A stretch of DNA of 64,000 nucleotides. It comes from Exobacillus caeni (GTDB lineage Bacteria > Bacillota > Bacilli > Bacillales > Guptibacillaceae). Position 1 is the first letter of the stretch. Every line of letters begins with the position of its first letter. The notes below the pieces were generated by a model. It made no database searches, was not told where the DNA came from, and saw only the letters and a list, made by a program, of their open reading frames with translations. Made by a program: the position numbers and the translations under genes. Shown here piece after piece: positions 17,160 through 26,235 of this stretch. The stretch lies in contig NZ_SWLG01000006.1 in the NCBI RefSeq assembly GCF_005747095.1, forward strand, positions 186,001 through 250,000. The letters run 5' to 3'.

Positions 17160-17723
17160 ATGTTAAAAAAAACAGAGAAGATAGTTATGCACAGTTATCC
17201 TGGAATGGTTGCTATCGTTACAGCAAAGTTAGGAAGTGAGAGAAATGTAATGGCTGCAGGGTGGCATTCTTATATTTCTTATGAGCCGGCCATTTATGGT
17301 GTTGCCATTGCAGAAGAGAGGTTTACACATCGATTGGTGAAGGGATCAGGAGAGTTTGTCATTAATTTTTTGCCGGCAGAGATGGCAGAGGTGATCCAGT
17401 TTTCAGGAACGGAGAGTGGAAGTGCTGTGGATAAGTTCCAGGAGTTGAACCTGAAGACGTTGGAAGCAGAAACCGTCGGGGCGCCTGTTTTAAAAGATGC
17501 TTATGTCGCTTACGAGTGTAAGGTGATGGATTTTAACCGTTATGGCGATCACGATTGGATTGTAGGGAAGATCAGCATGTTTCATAAGGATATGGATCGT
17601 TTCCAGGGTAACGGTCTACCTGACTGGGATAAGTTGCATATTCCGTTATACCTGGGTAGAAGCCAGTATCTTATAGCCGATAATAACTCCAGGATTGTTA
17701 CTCATAGAATCGAAAACCAGTAA
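17160..17723 (+). CDS. Flavin reductase-like (split-barrel FMN-binding) protein
   Basis: A 187-residue protein of the flavin-reductase-like FMN-binding split-barrel family. It starts with HSYPGMVAIVTAKLG, has NVMAAGWHSYISYEPAIYGV near residues 30-49, SGEFVINFLPAEM near 67-79 and a KVMDFNRYGDHDWIVGKI segment near 122-139, where family members bind FMN. These proteins reduce flavins or act with oxygenases; the partner here is unknown. GGAGGGACGTAA precedes the ATG. The gene stands alone between the DnaA-box-like cluster and an inverted repeat. Confidence 0.8.
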   Translation: MLKKTEKIVMHSYPGMVAIVTAKLGSERNVMAAGWHSYISYEPAIYGVAIAEERFTHRLVKGSGEFVINFLPAEMAEVIQFSGTESGSAVDKFQELNLKTLEAETVGAPVLKDAYVAYECKVMDFNRYGDHDWIVGKISMFHKDMDRFQGNGLPDWDKLHIPLYLGRSQYLIADNNSRIVTHRIENQ

Positions 17724-17751
17724 ATCTTATATATATAAAAATCAAATAAGA

Positions 17752-17853
17752 GGCTGACTCAAAAGTAAAGTCTGAGACACCCAACACGTGATCTAGAAAA
17801 ACTTGTATCTAGAATTTGCTAAATGGTGGGAGTCAGATACTAACGAGTCAGCC
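17752..17853. repeat. Inverted repeat ends GGCTGACTC / GAGTCAGCC, 102 bp apart
   Basis: GGCTGACTC at 17752-17760 is the exact reverse complement of GAGTCAGCC at 17845-17853. Between them lies an internal TCTAGA...TCTAGA pair and no gene. It may be a terminator arm pair split by an insertion, or a small non-autonomous element. No flanking target duplication is obvious. Confidence 0.45.
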
Positions 17854-17874
17854 GTTGTTTTAAGAAGGAATTAT

Positions 17875-19353
17875 TTAAGTGCTAAGTATTTGGTCGGTCT
17901 GATATGCCATCAATGCGAATTGCAAATGAATCCGTTCCTCGTGGTGGTGAATGTTCACTCCTGTCTTATTGATGATTTGCTTTAAGCGATAATTAAGGGT
18001 ATGGCGGTGGATGAACAGCTTTTCAGCAGTACGGTTTACGATAAGGTTGTTTTCAACGAATGCTTCAAATGTCTTTAGCAGCTGTGATTTATGTGTCCGG
18101 TCATACTCAATAAGCGGTTCTAACAGCGGTAAGTAATAGGACTCCAGGTTTTCGCCTTTCTCTTTCAACTGGATAAATAACTTATATGCCCCAAGATCCT
18201 TATATAAGAGAGAGCGTATCCCTCTGTATATTGCAAAGAGCAGCGAATGATGGGCTTCCTGAAGGCTGTTTGTCAAAGATGAAATTCCTTTCACCTCATC
18301 CCCGCATCCGATGTGTAGCCCTTTAACCTTTTCATTTTCAGAAAGCGTTTTGATTATTTCTTCTATCTTTTTATCTTTCTCGTTTTCATTAACTGTAAGC
18401 ATTATAATATGGTCTAGCTTTCGTTTGATGATTGATGTTACGTTGTTACCCAATAGTTCTCTTAATATCTTCTCCAGATAGTCGAGGTCATCTGCTAAGA
18501 GGACTGTGACCCGATTATAAGAGGAAAGGTTATAGCCGAGTTCTTTTCCCCTGTTTAATATCACTTCTTCGCTTTCATAATTGTTGCTGAGCAAATCATC
18601 CAGGAAGTCTGCATGGACATATGTCCTTGTTTCTTCAACGATCCTTAGTTTTAAAAATTCTAGCGAATAAACCGTCGCTGCCTGTTTAATCGCCAGGTAA
18701 TCCAGTGGTGTAAAATCTGAATCTTTTCGTACGATAATGGTCCCATACTTTTGTTCCCCAGCAATGATCGGATTGAGGAATTCATGTTCGGTCTTGGATT
18801 TTGTTTGGTAGGAATCAATCAATTCATCCTTTACATCCCGAACTTCCACATTTCCTCCAAGGAGCTTTGCGAGGGTAACCGTTATGGATGGCATCCCTTC
18901 ATTCTTCAAGACTAATTCTGTTAACGCTTCCTGGATCTGCTGGGAATAAGAAAGAAGCTTCATTTGTCTGTTGACGATTTGTTCCAGAATGCCTCTTGTG
19001 ATGGTAGAGAAGTTTAGCATCCTGGGAATCTCAATGAGCGGAAGATGTTTTTCGTTAGCTGCTTCGATAATCCGCTGCGGTACTACATCCAGGTAAAAGC
19101 CTGTATGTATCGCTACGCCGGAAAGTTTTTGATTTGCCAGTTTTTCTATAAAATGGTCGATATGATTTTGGTCATCTTTTAAGCCGAATGCTGTGGTGAT
19201 CAAGAATTCTCCTTCATGCAGCCTGGTGGCATCCTCCATTATTTCTACGATTGTGATCCAGCGAATTTCATTATGTATTCCTTCTTTTCCCGCGATTAAT
19301 CGAGTGTCCTTTAATTCTGGAAGCTGCATCGCTTCTTTTACGGTTATACCCAC
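17875..19353 (-). CDS. PucR-family transcriptional regulator
   Basis: A 492-residue regulator. The N-terminal PucR domain (about 1-125) begins ITVKEAMQLPELKDTRLIAG and includes a GEFLITTAFGL segment. The middle resembles the GGDEF-like CdaR region, and the C-terminal PucR helix-turn-helix (about 425-485) includes TFEAFVENNLIVNRTAEKLF followed by HRHTLNYRL. PucR proteins activate nitrogen- or amino-acid-use genes, usually next to their targets. It is divergent from yodT across about 140 bp that contains the inverted repeat at 19450-19476, so it probably controls the beta-lysine catabolic genes. GTG 19353 follows GGAGGGAGAGG. Effector unknown. Confidence 0.88.
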   Translation of the reverse strand: MGITVKEAMQLPELKDTRLIAGKEGIHNEIRWITIVEIMEDATRLHEGEFLITTAFGLKDDQNHIDHFIEKLANQKLSGVAIHTGFYLDVVPQRIIEAANEKHLPLIEIPRMLNFSTITRGILEQIVNRQMKLLSYSQQIQEALTELVLKNEGMPSITVTLAKLLGGNVEVRDVKDELIDSYQTKSKTEHEFLNPIIAGEQKYGTIIVRKDSDFTPLDYLAIKQAATVYSLEFLKLRIVEETRTYVHADFLDDLLSNNYESEEVILNRGKELGYNLSSYNRVTVLLADDLDYLEKILRELLGNNVTSIIKRKLDHIIMLTVNENEKDKKIEEIIKTLSENEKVKGLHIGCGDEVKGISSLTNSLQEAHHSLLFAIYRGIRSLLYKDLGAYKLFIQLKEKGENLESYYLPLLEPLIEYDRTHKSQLLKTFEAFVENNLIVNRTAEKLFIHRHTLNYRLKQIINKTGVNIHHHEERIHLQFALMAYQTDQILST

Positions 19354-19449
19354 GTAACCTCTCCCTCCGGAAATCTCTTTTATCCAAATAGTACAATATT
19401 TCTAAAAATTTTTGTAGATTTTGTTGAATGGTTCCTTACATACTATTCC

Positions 19450-19476
19450 CATAAGATGAAGGTAAAACATCTTATG
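19450..19476. promoter_or_regulatory. Inverted repeat, candidate operator before yodT
   Basis: CATAAGATG at 19450-19458 and CATCTTATG at 19468-19476 are perfect reverse complements separated by 9 bp, so half-site centres are 18 bp apart. It lies just upstream of the yodT ribosome site, in the region shared with the divergent PucR gene. It could be the PucR operator or an mRNA hairpin. Confidence 0.45.
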
Positions 19477-19493
19477 AGAAAGAGGTGAGTAAA

Positions 19494-20867
19494 TTGGACA
19501 AGAGAAAAACTCATCTGATTAAACCATTACTCGGAATGGAATATCCCGAAATAAGCTGGGGAAAAGGAGTCTATCTCTACGATAAAGAAGGTAACCGTTA
19601 TATTGATGGAGCATCTGGAGCGATAACTGCAAACATTGGACACGGTGTCGATGAGATCGCTGAGGCTATGTATGAACAGGCAAAAAAAGTCTCCTTTGTG
19701 TACCGCTCCCAGTTTACTAGTGAACCTGCAGAAAAGCTGGCTGAAAGACTTGCTGAGCATGCCCCTGGAGACCTTGATTGGATATTCTTTGTAAATAGCG
19801 GTTCTGAGGCCACAGAGACAGCATTGAAAGTAGCAATCCAATACTGGCAGGAAAAGGGAAGGCCATCCAAAAAAAGGGTCATCTCAAGGTGGATGAGTTA
19901 TCATGGAATCACAATGGGTGCACTTTCTATGTCGGGTCATTCGATCAGGCGAAGCAGATTTTCTTCCCTTTTGGAGCAGTATCCGGAACTGTCACCTCCA
20001 TATTGTTATCGGTGTGCATTTACGCAAAATTGTCCGAATTGTGCGGACGACTATGCAAGGGAATTTGAAACAGCTATCCAGCGTTTAGGGCCGGAAACCA
20101 TTGCTGCCTTCGTGTTCGAACCAGTCATCGGTGCTGCCGGGGGAGCGGTCGTACCGCCGGATGGTTACTTTGAAAAGATGAAAAAGGTCTGTGATAAGTA
20201 CGATATATTGATGATTGCAGATGAGGTAATGACCGGCATAGGAAGAACCGGAAAAATGTTTGCGATGGAGCACTGGAATGTCCAACCCGATATTGTAGCG
20301 CTTGGGAAAGGAATGAGTGCTGGATATGCTCCTATGGCTGCAACCATTGTTTCTGATCGGATTATCCAAACGATTGAAAGCGGTTCCAGAGTCATCTTAA
20401 GCGGCCATACCTTTAGTGCAAATCCCCAGTCTGCAGCAACATGTCTTGCCGTAATGGACTATATCGAGAATAACCATGTGGTCCAGAACGCTAAACTTCA
20501 GGGATCTATTTTGATGAAAGGCTTAAAATACCTTGAGCAGACCTATCCATTAGTGGGAGAAGCAAGAGGATTGGGAATGTTATGCGGATTAGAACTTGTC
20601 GCAGACCAGCATACAAAGGAGCCTTTTCCGTTAAATCTTGAAGTGACCAACCGATTGATCCAAAAATGCTATGAAAAAGGATTAATCGTTTATACTGCTG
20701 CAGGAGGTATAAACGGCCACAGCGGCGATGCAATTATTGTAGCCCCTCCGTTAACAGTGAAAACAGAAGAACTCCAGGAGCTGTTAACCATCCTGGAAGA
20801 AGCCATCGCCGAATTATCACATGAACTATCAAACGAAGGATTTCTTCAAACTCGATCGATTAGTTAG
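19494..20867 (+). CDS. yodT: Class III aminotransferase, YodT-like
   Basis: A 457-residue PLP enzyme of the omega-amino-acid (class III) group. YLYDKEGNRYIDGASGAITANI near the start, FVNSGSEATETALKVAIQYW near 98-117, FEPVIGAAGGAVVPPDGYF near 205-223, IADEVMTGIGRTGKMFA near 240-256, and ALGKGMSAGYAPMAA with the PLP lysine near 269-283. A cysteine-rich insert (YCYRCAFTQNCPNCADDYA near 164-182) is typical of the YodT subgroup. It probably transaminates N-acetyl-beta-lysine to the 3-keto acid. TTG 19494, 8 nt after AGAGG, is preferred over GTG 19485, which overlaps that site. First gene of the plus-strand catabolic operon. Confidence 0.88.
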   Translation: MDKRKTHLIKPLLGMEYPEISWGKGVYLYDKEGNRYIDGASGAITANIGHGVDEIAEAMYEQAKKVSFVYRSQFTSEPAEKLAERLAEHAPGDLDWIFFVNSGSEATETALKVAIQYWQEKGRPSKKRVISRWMSYHGITMGALSMSGHSIRRSRFSSLLEQYPELSPPYCYRCAFTQNCPNCADDYAREFETAIQRLGPETIAAFVFEPVIGAAGGAVVPPDGYFEKMKKVCDKYDILMIADEVMTGIGRTGKMFAMEHWNVQPDIVALGKGMSAGYAPMAATIVSDRIIQTIESGSRVILSGHTFSANPQSAATCLAVMDYIENNHVVQNAKLQGSILMKGLKYLEQTYPLVGEARGLGMLCGLELVADQHTKEPFPLNLEVTNRLIQKCYEKGLIVYTAAGGINGHSGDAIIVAPPLTVKTEELQELLTILEEAIAELSHELSNEGFLQTRSIS

Positions 20868-20880
20868 AGGTGGTGGAACA

Positions 20881-21591
20881 ATGACAGTAGATAAAAAAGT
20901 TTCAAAGGTTACTAGTTTAAAAGATGTAAAAAAATATTTTTCTGATGGAATGACCTTAATGTGCGGGGGGTTCGGTGGGGTAGGTTCTCCTCCTTCTATT
21001 ATTAACAGCATCCTTGAACAAGGGGCAGCTAACATAACGTTGATTTGCAATGATGCGGGCTTTCCATGGATCGGCCCCGGGAAGCTTGTGACCGAAAAAA
21101 GGATCAAGAAGCTGCTCGCTTCCCATATCGGTTCAAACCCGGAAGCCGGAAAACAAATGCATGAAAAAGAACTGGAAGTTGTTTTCTACCCGCAGGGCAC
21201 GCTTGCTGAGAAAATCAGGGCCGGCGGCATGGGACTTGGCGGTATCCTGGTCGATGTGGGGTTAGGAACAATAGTAGAAGAAGGGAAAGAGAAAACAACT
21301 GTTAACGGAAGCGAGTTTATGATCGAACCGGCTTTGACGGCAGACGTGTCTATTGTGTATGCCAAAAAGGCAGATCCATATGGAAACCTTGTTTATGACC
21401 AGACAGCAAGGAATACGAATCCGCTCGTTGCGATGGCCGGTGATATCACAATTGTTGAAGCAGAAGAGATCGTTGGAATAGGGGAACTGGATCCAGAAGA
21501 AATCGTAACACCGGGTGTCTATGTAGACCATATCGTCCAGAGCGAGGGGGTGGATTGGAAATGGGTATGGGAAAAGAGGAAAGACAACTAA
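20881..21591 (+). CDS. yodS: CoA-transferase alpha subunit, YodS-like
   Basis: A 236-residue subunit A of a family I CoA transferase. SDGMTLMCGGFGGVGSPPSI near 22-41 is the glycine-rich signature, with HIGSNPEAGKQM near 82-93, YPQGTLAEKIRAGGMGLGG near 101-119 and YAKKADPYGNLVYD near 160-173. It works with the beta subunit encoded next, moving CoA between acyl donors and a keto acid in beta-lysine breakdown (role inferred from the cluster). ATG 20881 follows GAGGTGGTGG; a reading from 20821 would overlap yodT by 47 nt. Its 3' end overlaps the yodR start by 31 nt. Confidence 0.88.
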   Translation: MTVDKKVSKVTSLKDVKKYFSDGMTLMCGGFGGVGSPPSIINSILEQGAANITLICNDAGFPWIGPGKLVTEKRIKKLLASHIGSNPEAGKQMHEKELEVVFYPQGTLAEKIRAGGMGLGGILVDVGLGTIVEEGKEKTTVNGSEFMIEPALTADVSIVYAKKADPYGNLVYDQTARNTNPLVAMAGDITIVEAEEIVGIGELDPEEIVTPGVYVDHIVQSEGVDWKWVWEKRKDN

Positions 21592-22223
21592 TTGCAAAAA
21601 GAGCGGCAAAAGAAATCTCCTCCGGGATGATGGTGAACCTGGGCATCGGGATACCTACCCTGGTGGCTGATTTTATTCATGACTCTTCAGGCGTCATGTT
21701 CCATACGGAGAACGGCATTCTCGGAATGGGACCATCACCAGAACAGGGAAAAGAAGATGGCAATTTATCAAATGCCGGTGGATATCCTTGCTCCATCGTT
21801 CCGGGAGCTTCCTTTTTCGATAGTGCGACAGCATTTGGAATGATTCGAAGAGGGTATCTGGATATTACAATTCTAGGAGCGCTAGAGGTAAGTGAGAAAG
21901 GTGACATCGCCAATTGGATCGTACCCGGAAAAAGAGTGCCTGGCATGGGTGGGGCGATTGATCTTGCCCAAAAGGCAAAAAAAGTGATCGTTCTGATGAG
22001 CCATACCACAAAAGGCGGCTCGCCAAAGATTGTAAAAGAGTGTTCCCTTCCTTTGACCGTAAAGGAAGGTGCTCACCTTATCATTACGGAAATGGCAGTA
22101 ATAGAAGTAAAACAAGATGGTCTGGAACTGATAGAAGTCATGCATCCATATAAAGTAGAAGATGTAATCAAGAACACGGGGGCCACTTTAAAAGTATCAG
22201 ACCGCGTTCTTGTCAATAAGTAA
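21561..22223 (+). CDS. yodR: CoA-transferase beta subunit, YodR-like
   Basis: A 220-residue subunit B. MVNLGIGIPTLVADFI near 23-38 and HTENGILGMGPSPEQGKED near 49-67 carry the catalytic glutamate of the family I ENG motif; SNAGGYPCSIVPGASFFDSA and VPGKRVPGMGGAIDLA follow. With YodS it forms the heteromeric transferase. The start is uncertain among TTG 21555, ATG 21561 and ATG 21567 because the GCGAGGGGG site lies between 21542 and 21550; 21561 is a compromise. Translationally coupled to yodS. Confidence 0.87.
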   Translation: MGMGKEERQLIAKRAAKEISSGMMVNLGIGIPTLVADFIHDSSGVMFHTENGILGMGPSPEQGKEDGNLSNAGGYPCSIVPGASFFDSATAFGMIRRGYLDITILGALEVSEKGDIANWIVPGKRVPGMGGAIDLAQKAKKVIVLMSHTTKGGSPKIVKECSLPLTVKEGAHLIITEMAVIEVKQDGLELIEVMHPYKVEDVIKNTGATLKVSDRVLVNK

Positions 22224-22239
22224 GATGCAAGGAGTGATG

Positions 22240-23496
22240 ATGGTGAAACAATCGATACAAAAATGGATGGAGGAGAACAAAGAGGAAGGGGTTGCTTTCC
22301 TTCAAAAACTCGTCCAGTACGGAAGTGTCCAGGGGAAAGAAAAAGGAGCGCAGGAATTTGTCGCTGAAAAACTTAAGAAAATCGGAATGGAAGTAGACAA
22401 ATGGATTCCCGGAGAAGACCTGGTAAATCATCCTTACTTTTGTTCGCCCAGAACAGATTTTAGCGAAAGTCCAAATGTAGTAGGAATCTGGAAAGGAAAA
22501 GGAGGCGGCAGATCAATCGTTTTAAATGGGCATATCGATGTAGTTCCACCGGGTAATCCGAACGATTGGAAGGAAGACCCTTTCAGCGGCCTTGTTCAGG
22601 ACGGGAAAGTATATGGAAGAGGGGTCACGGACATGAAGGGGGGAAACACTTCCCTGTTGCTCGCGATCCAGTGCTTAAAAGACCTGGGCATTGAATTAAA
22701 AGGCGATGTCCTTTTTCATAGCGTCATTGAGGAAGAGAGCGGGGGAGCTGGTACGCTGGCTGCAGTGCTTCGTGGATATACTGCTGATGCGGCGATCATC
22801 CCCGAGCCGACAAACATGAAGATATTCCCTAAGCAGCAAGGTTCAATGTGGTTCCGGGTAACTGTTAACGGCCAGTCTGCCCATGGTGGAACGAGATATG
22901 AAGGCGTAAGCGCAATCGAAAAAAGCATGATTGTTTTGCAGGCTATTCAAGAGCTTGAAAAAGATCGAAATGAAAAAATTGATGATCCCCTATATTCCTC
23001 TATCCCGATCCCCGTGCCGATCAATGTGGGGAAGATTTCTGGCGGAGATTGGCCTTCTTCTGTATGTGATACTGTGACAATCGAAGGAAGAATGGGAGTT
23101 TCACCAGAAGAAAAAATGGAAGAGGCACAGATGGAACTTCAACAAAAGCTTGAAAACCTGCAAGATGAATGGCTCCAAAAACATCCTGTCAGCCTTGAAT
23201 GGTTCGGCGCAAGATGGCATCCTGGAAACATTGACCCTGACCACGAATTGATGCACATGCTTCAACAAAATTTTGAATCTGTTACAGGCGAAAAGCCTGT
23301 TGTTGAAGCATCTCCATGGGGAACAGACGGTGGCTTACTGACACAGGCTGGCGATACCCCGTCGATTGTGTTCGGTCCTGGGGTAACCGGAATGGCACAC
23401 TACTCGAATGAATACATTGAAATCGATAAAGTTTTTGAGGCAGCACAAATCCTTGCGTTAACGATATTAGACTGGTGTGAAGGAGGAGAACTATGA
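22240..23496 (+). CDS. yodQ: M20-family deacylase, YodQ-like
   Basis: A 418-residue zinc-dependent ArgE/DapE-type amidohydrolase. LNGHIDVVPPGN near 91-102 provides a metal-binding His and Asp, GRGVTDMKGGNTSLLLA near 128-144 another Asp, HSVIEEESGGAGT near 165-177 the catalytic Glu pair, and ASPWGTDGGLLTQAG near 357-371 and GMAHYSNEYIE near 385-395 the C-terminal metal ligand region. It probably removes the acetyl group from an acetamido acid late in N-acetyl-beta-lysine breakdown. ATG 22240 has AAGGAG 5 nt upstream. Its stop overlaps the pseudogene start as ATGA. Confidence 0.88.
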   Translation: MVKQSIQKWMEENKEEGVAFLQKLVQYGSVQGKEKGAQEFVAEKLKKIGMEVDKWIPGEDLVNHPYFCSPRTDFSESPNVVGIWKGKGGGRSIVLNGHIDVVPPGNPNDWKEDPFSGLVQDGKVYGRGVTDMKGGNTSLLLAIQCLKDLGIELKGDVLFHSVIEEESGGAGTLAAVLRGYTADAAIIPEPTNMKIFPKQQGSMWFRVTVNGQSAHGGTRYEGVSAIEKSMIVLQAIQELEKDRNEKIDDPLYSSIPIPVPINVGKISGGDWPSSVCDTVTIEGRMGVSPEEKMEEAQMELQQKLENLQDEWLQKHPVSLEWFGARWHPGNIDPDHELMHMLQQNFESVTGEKPVVEASPWGTDGGLLTQAGDTPSIVFGPGVTGMAHYSNEYIEIDKVFEAAQILALTILDWCEGGEL

Positions 23497-23787
23497 AAAA
23501 CTTGCAATCAAAAGCTGAGGAATTGTTAGAGCACAAGGGAAAGAACGTTCCCAGAGGTCCATTTAATACGGTCCTGTCATTTGTGGACGAAGCAAAAGGC
23601 GCCATCATGAAAGATCTCGATGGTGTTGAATACATTGATTTTGTAGGCGCGATCGGAACGCAAAATGTGGGCCACTGCCCCCGAAAGTGGTCGAAGCTCT
23701 TAAAAATCAGCTTGACAAGTACATCCATCCCTGTTTCAAGAAGGGTTGAACCGAATGGAACGCGCTTTTGAGCAGGTACTAAAGTAA
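23493..23787 (+). pseudogene. Remnant of a 4-aminobutyrate-type aminotransferase
   Basis: The N-terminus reads as a GabT-like class III aminotransferase: VPRGPFNTVLSFVDEAKGAI then DLDGVEYIDFVGAIGTQNVG. A frameshift near 23673 leaves that frame; the shifted frame continues the protein as PKVVEALKNQLDKYIHPCF, then jumps to GLNRMERAFEQVLK and TAA at 23785-23787, which looks like the natural C-terminus. Some 330-350 internal residues, including the PLP lysine, are missing. So it carries both a frameshift and a large internal deletion. Its ATGA overlap with yodQ shows it was once a coupled member of the operon, probably handling the GABA released from the pathway. Confidence 0.85.
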
Positions 23788-23920
23788 ATATAACTGCGGT
23801 CTCTATAATAGGGGCCGCTTTTTCATGCAGGATCGATTGTTTCAAAAGGAAATTTTGGCAGTTAGAAGAATAGTAAGTTATAGAGGGCTGAAAATATAAC
23901 CGTTTCAGGAGGGTGTAGAC

Positions 23921-24775
23921 ATGGATACGAGGAAAAACCAGGCAGTTACAACAGAGAAAGACGGCAAAGATCATTGGACGAACATAGCGATCGATCCATT
24001 TAATGAAAGAGTAAGGCTAGATGATTATAGAGGAAACATTGGTTCAGTAATTGATAGGCTGGAAGAAATATCAAATGACCCTTCCTTTTCAAAGATTATT
24101 ATCAAAGCCAGAGCGGAAGATTGTGATTTTTTCATTTCAAAAGGCTATCAAAACGAAGGGAAACTGGCAAATTACTTTTCTGGCAGCGATGCTTATATGA
24201 TGACAAAATATAAAAAAGACTGGAGAAGAGCAAGCGATTACTGGGTGAAAGAGGATGATATCTTTCATGACATCATCGGAAAAGAAAGAAACGAAGGAGA
24301 TAGTTTACTGCCTGAAGGATATCAAATCAGAAAAGGATTAGAATCGGATGCTGAAGCGCTCGCCTCGATGTACCGATCTGTTTTTAAAATATATCCGACT
24401 CCTTTAAATGATCCTGAATACATTAGAAGAGCGATGAAAGATGATACGCTCTTTTATGTATGTATCTTCGATGATAAGTTAGTGAGTGCTGCATCTGCAG
24501 AAATAAACCCTGTTTATTACAACGCCGAAATTACAGATTGCGCCACTTTAAAGGAGCATCGAAAGGCTGGGTTGATGAGAGTCATAATTAAAAGGTTAGA
24601 AGAAGAGCTAAAAGGGATACAAATTTATACTGCTTATTCAATTGCAAGGGCTTTATCGTACGGAATGAATAACGTCCTGTACAACCTTGGGTATCGTTAT
24701 GGCGGCAGGATGGCTAATAATGTGAAAATTTATGACAAGTGGGAAGACATGAATCTTTGGAATAAAAAGCTTTAA
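23921..24775 (+). CDS. yodP: Beta-lysine N-acetyltransferase, YodP/AblB-like
   Basis: A 284-residue protein with a GNAT domain in its C-terminal half (about 130-270). The segment TDCATLKEHRKAGLMRVIIK near 207-226 corresponds to the acetyl-CoA pyrophosphate loop, and IYTAYSIARALSYGMNNV near 236-253 is a family hallmark. AblB acetylates the epsilon-amine of beta-lysine; in methanogens the product is an osmolyte, but here flanking transaminase, CoA-transferase and deacetylase genes argue for catabolism. GGAGGGTG precedes the ATG. It follows the pseudogene by 133 nt and precedes the sigma-54 activator. Confidence 0.88.
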   Translation: MDTRKNQAVTTEKDGKDHWTNIAIDPFNERVRLDDYRGNIGSVIDRLEEISNDPSFSKIIIKARAEDCDFFISKGYQNEGKLANYFSGSDAYMMTKYKKDWRRASDYWVKEDDIFHDIIGKERNEGDSLLPEGYQIRKGLESDAEALASMYRSVFKIYPTPLNDPEYIRRAMKDDTLFYVCIFDDKLVSAASAEINPVYYNAEITDCATLKEHRKAGLMRVIIKRLEEELKGIQIYTAYSIARALSYGMNNVLYNLGYRYGGRMANNVKIYDKWEDMNLWNKKL

Positions 24776-24837
24776 ACTGCTGCTGGTTTTTCGGCGGTTT
24801 GTGACGAAATATTGGCATAAGAAGGAAGGGATCACAA

Positions 24838-26235
24838 TTGGCCATGCCGTTTCCTGATACAAAGCAAATGCTTGAGGCCATATTAAGCAGCATCGATGAA
24901 GCGATCCATGCTGTAGATGCAAAAGGAATGACGATCTATTACAATCACATCGCCGCGCAGCACGATGGATTGAAGGTAGAGGAAGTATTGGGAAGGCATT
25001 TTCTTGATGTTTTTCCGTCTTTATCAAAGGAAACAAGCACGCTCTCAAATGTGCTGCGAACAAAACAGCCTATTTATAACAAGCACCAGACTTATATGAA
25101 TATCAAGGGGAAATATATAGAAACGGTAAACACAACACTTCCTATTCTTGTCCAGGGCAAGGTAGCGGGAGCTGTTGAAATTGCAAAAGATTTGACCAAA
25201 GTGAAACAATTGTCTGAAAAGCTGATCGACTTACAGGCTAGAGTGAATAAGAAGATGAAAAAGGAAAACGGAAATACAAGCGGGGCCTTCTTCACATTGA
25301 ACGATATCATTACAAAAAACAGGGAGATCCAACAGGTGAAGGATACGATCTCAAAAGTTGCTAACACAAGCTCTCCTGTCCTTGTTTACGGTGAAACAGG
25401 AACCGGGAAAGAATTGGTCGTCCAGGCAATTCATAATGCTTCCATCAGAGCAAATCAGCCGTTTGTTGCCCAAAACTGTGCGGCACTGCCCCCTTCCATT
25501 TTGGAGAGTATCTTATTTGGCACTGTGAAAGGGAGTTTTACTGGTTCTGTAGACCGTGAAGGGTTATTCGAACTTGCCGACGGTGGAACTTTGTTCCTGG
25601 ATGAGATCAACTCAATGCCGCTGGAAATCCAGGCCAAATTACTTCGCGTGCTGCAAGATGGAATTATCCGACGGATCGGTGCCTTACAAACAAAGAAGGT
25701 CAACGTTCGGGTGATCGGAGCATTGAATGAGCCGCCTGATCGCAGTATCGCAGAAAATAAACTGAGAGCAGACTTATACTATCGATTGAAAGTTGTTTAT
25801 TTTCATATACCACCGTTACGGGGGAGAACAGAAGATATCGAACCGCTTGTGAAGCATTTTATCAATAAATTTAACAATCGGTTTGGCAAAGATGTTATAG
25901 GTGTAGATGAGAATGTGTTTAAACAGTTTATGGCATACAGTTGGCCGGGAAACGTAAGAGAGTTGGAGCATGTTATTGAATCAGCGATGAACCTATCGGA
26001 TGCTGGCCTGTTGACTACTGCAAATATACATCTTCCTGTATCTGACCTCGAAAGCATTTCAAATAAGAAAATCATCAGGCCATTAAGGGAAACGATGGAA
26101 AGTACGGAAAAAAACCTGATCGAAGCTGCATTAGAAGAAACGAACGGGAATATTCAACAGGCGGCAAAGCTTCTCGGAATTCCTCGTCAAACACTTCAGT
26201 ATAAGTTGGTAAAAAAAAGTAATAACTCTCGATAA
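24838..26235 (+). CDS. Sigma-54-dependent enhancer-binding regulator (RocR-type)
   Basis: A 465-residue activator with three parts: an N-terminal PAS domain (about 10-115), an AAA+ ATPase core (about 155-385) and a C-terminal Fis-type helix-turn-helix (about 425-465, ALEETNGNIQQAAKLLGIPR). Walker A is GETGTGKELV near 185, and Walker B is GGTLFLDEIN near 250. The sigma-54-contacting loop is GSFTGS instead of the canonical GAFTGA, a conservative change. It lies directly before kamA, whose promoter is a clear -24/-12 site, so kamA-yokU is its likely target, with lysine or a pathway intermediate as the signal. TTG 24838 has GAAGGAAGG 7 nt upstream. Confidence 0.92.
   Translation: MAMPFPDTKQMLEAILSSIDEAIHAVDAKGMTIYYNHIAAQHDGLKVEEVLGRHFLDVFPSLSKETSTLSNVLRTKQPIYNKHQTYMNIKGKYIETVNTTLPILVQGKVAGAVEIAKDLTKVKQLSEKLIDLQARVNKKMKKENGNTSGAFFTLNDIITKNREIQQVKDTISKVANTSSPVLVYGETGTGKELVVQAIHNASIRANQPFVAQNCAALPPSILESILFGTVKGSFTGSVDREGLFELADGGTLFLDEINSMPLEIQAKLLRVLQDGIIRRIGALQTKKVNVRVIGALNEPPDRSIAENKLRADLYYRLKVVYFHIPPLRGRTEDIEPLVKHFINKFNNRFGKDVIGVDENVFKQFMAYSWPGNVRELEHVIESAMNLSDAGLLTTANIHLPVSDLESISNKKIIRPLRETMESTEKNLIEAALEETNGNIQQAAKLLGIPRQTLQYKLVKKSNNSR

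Noticed and set aside
24771-24812. Terminator after yodP
   Set aside because: AACTGCTG and CGGCGGTT pair only through several G-U pairs and no T-run follows; too weak to list as a feature.
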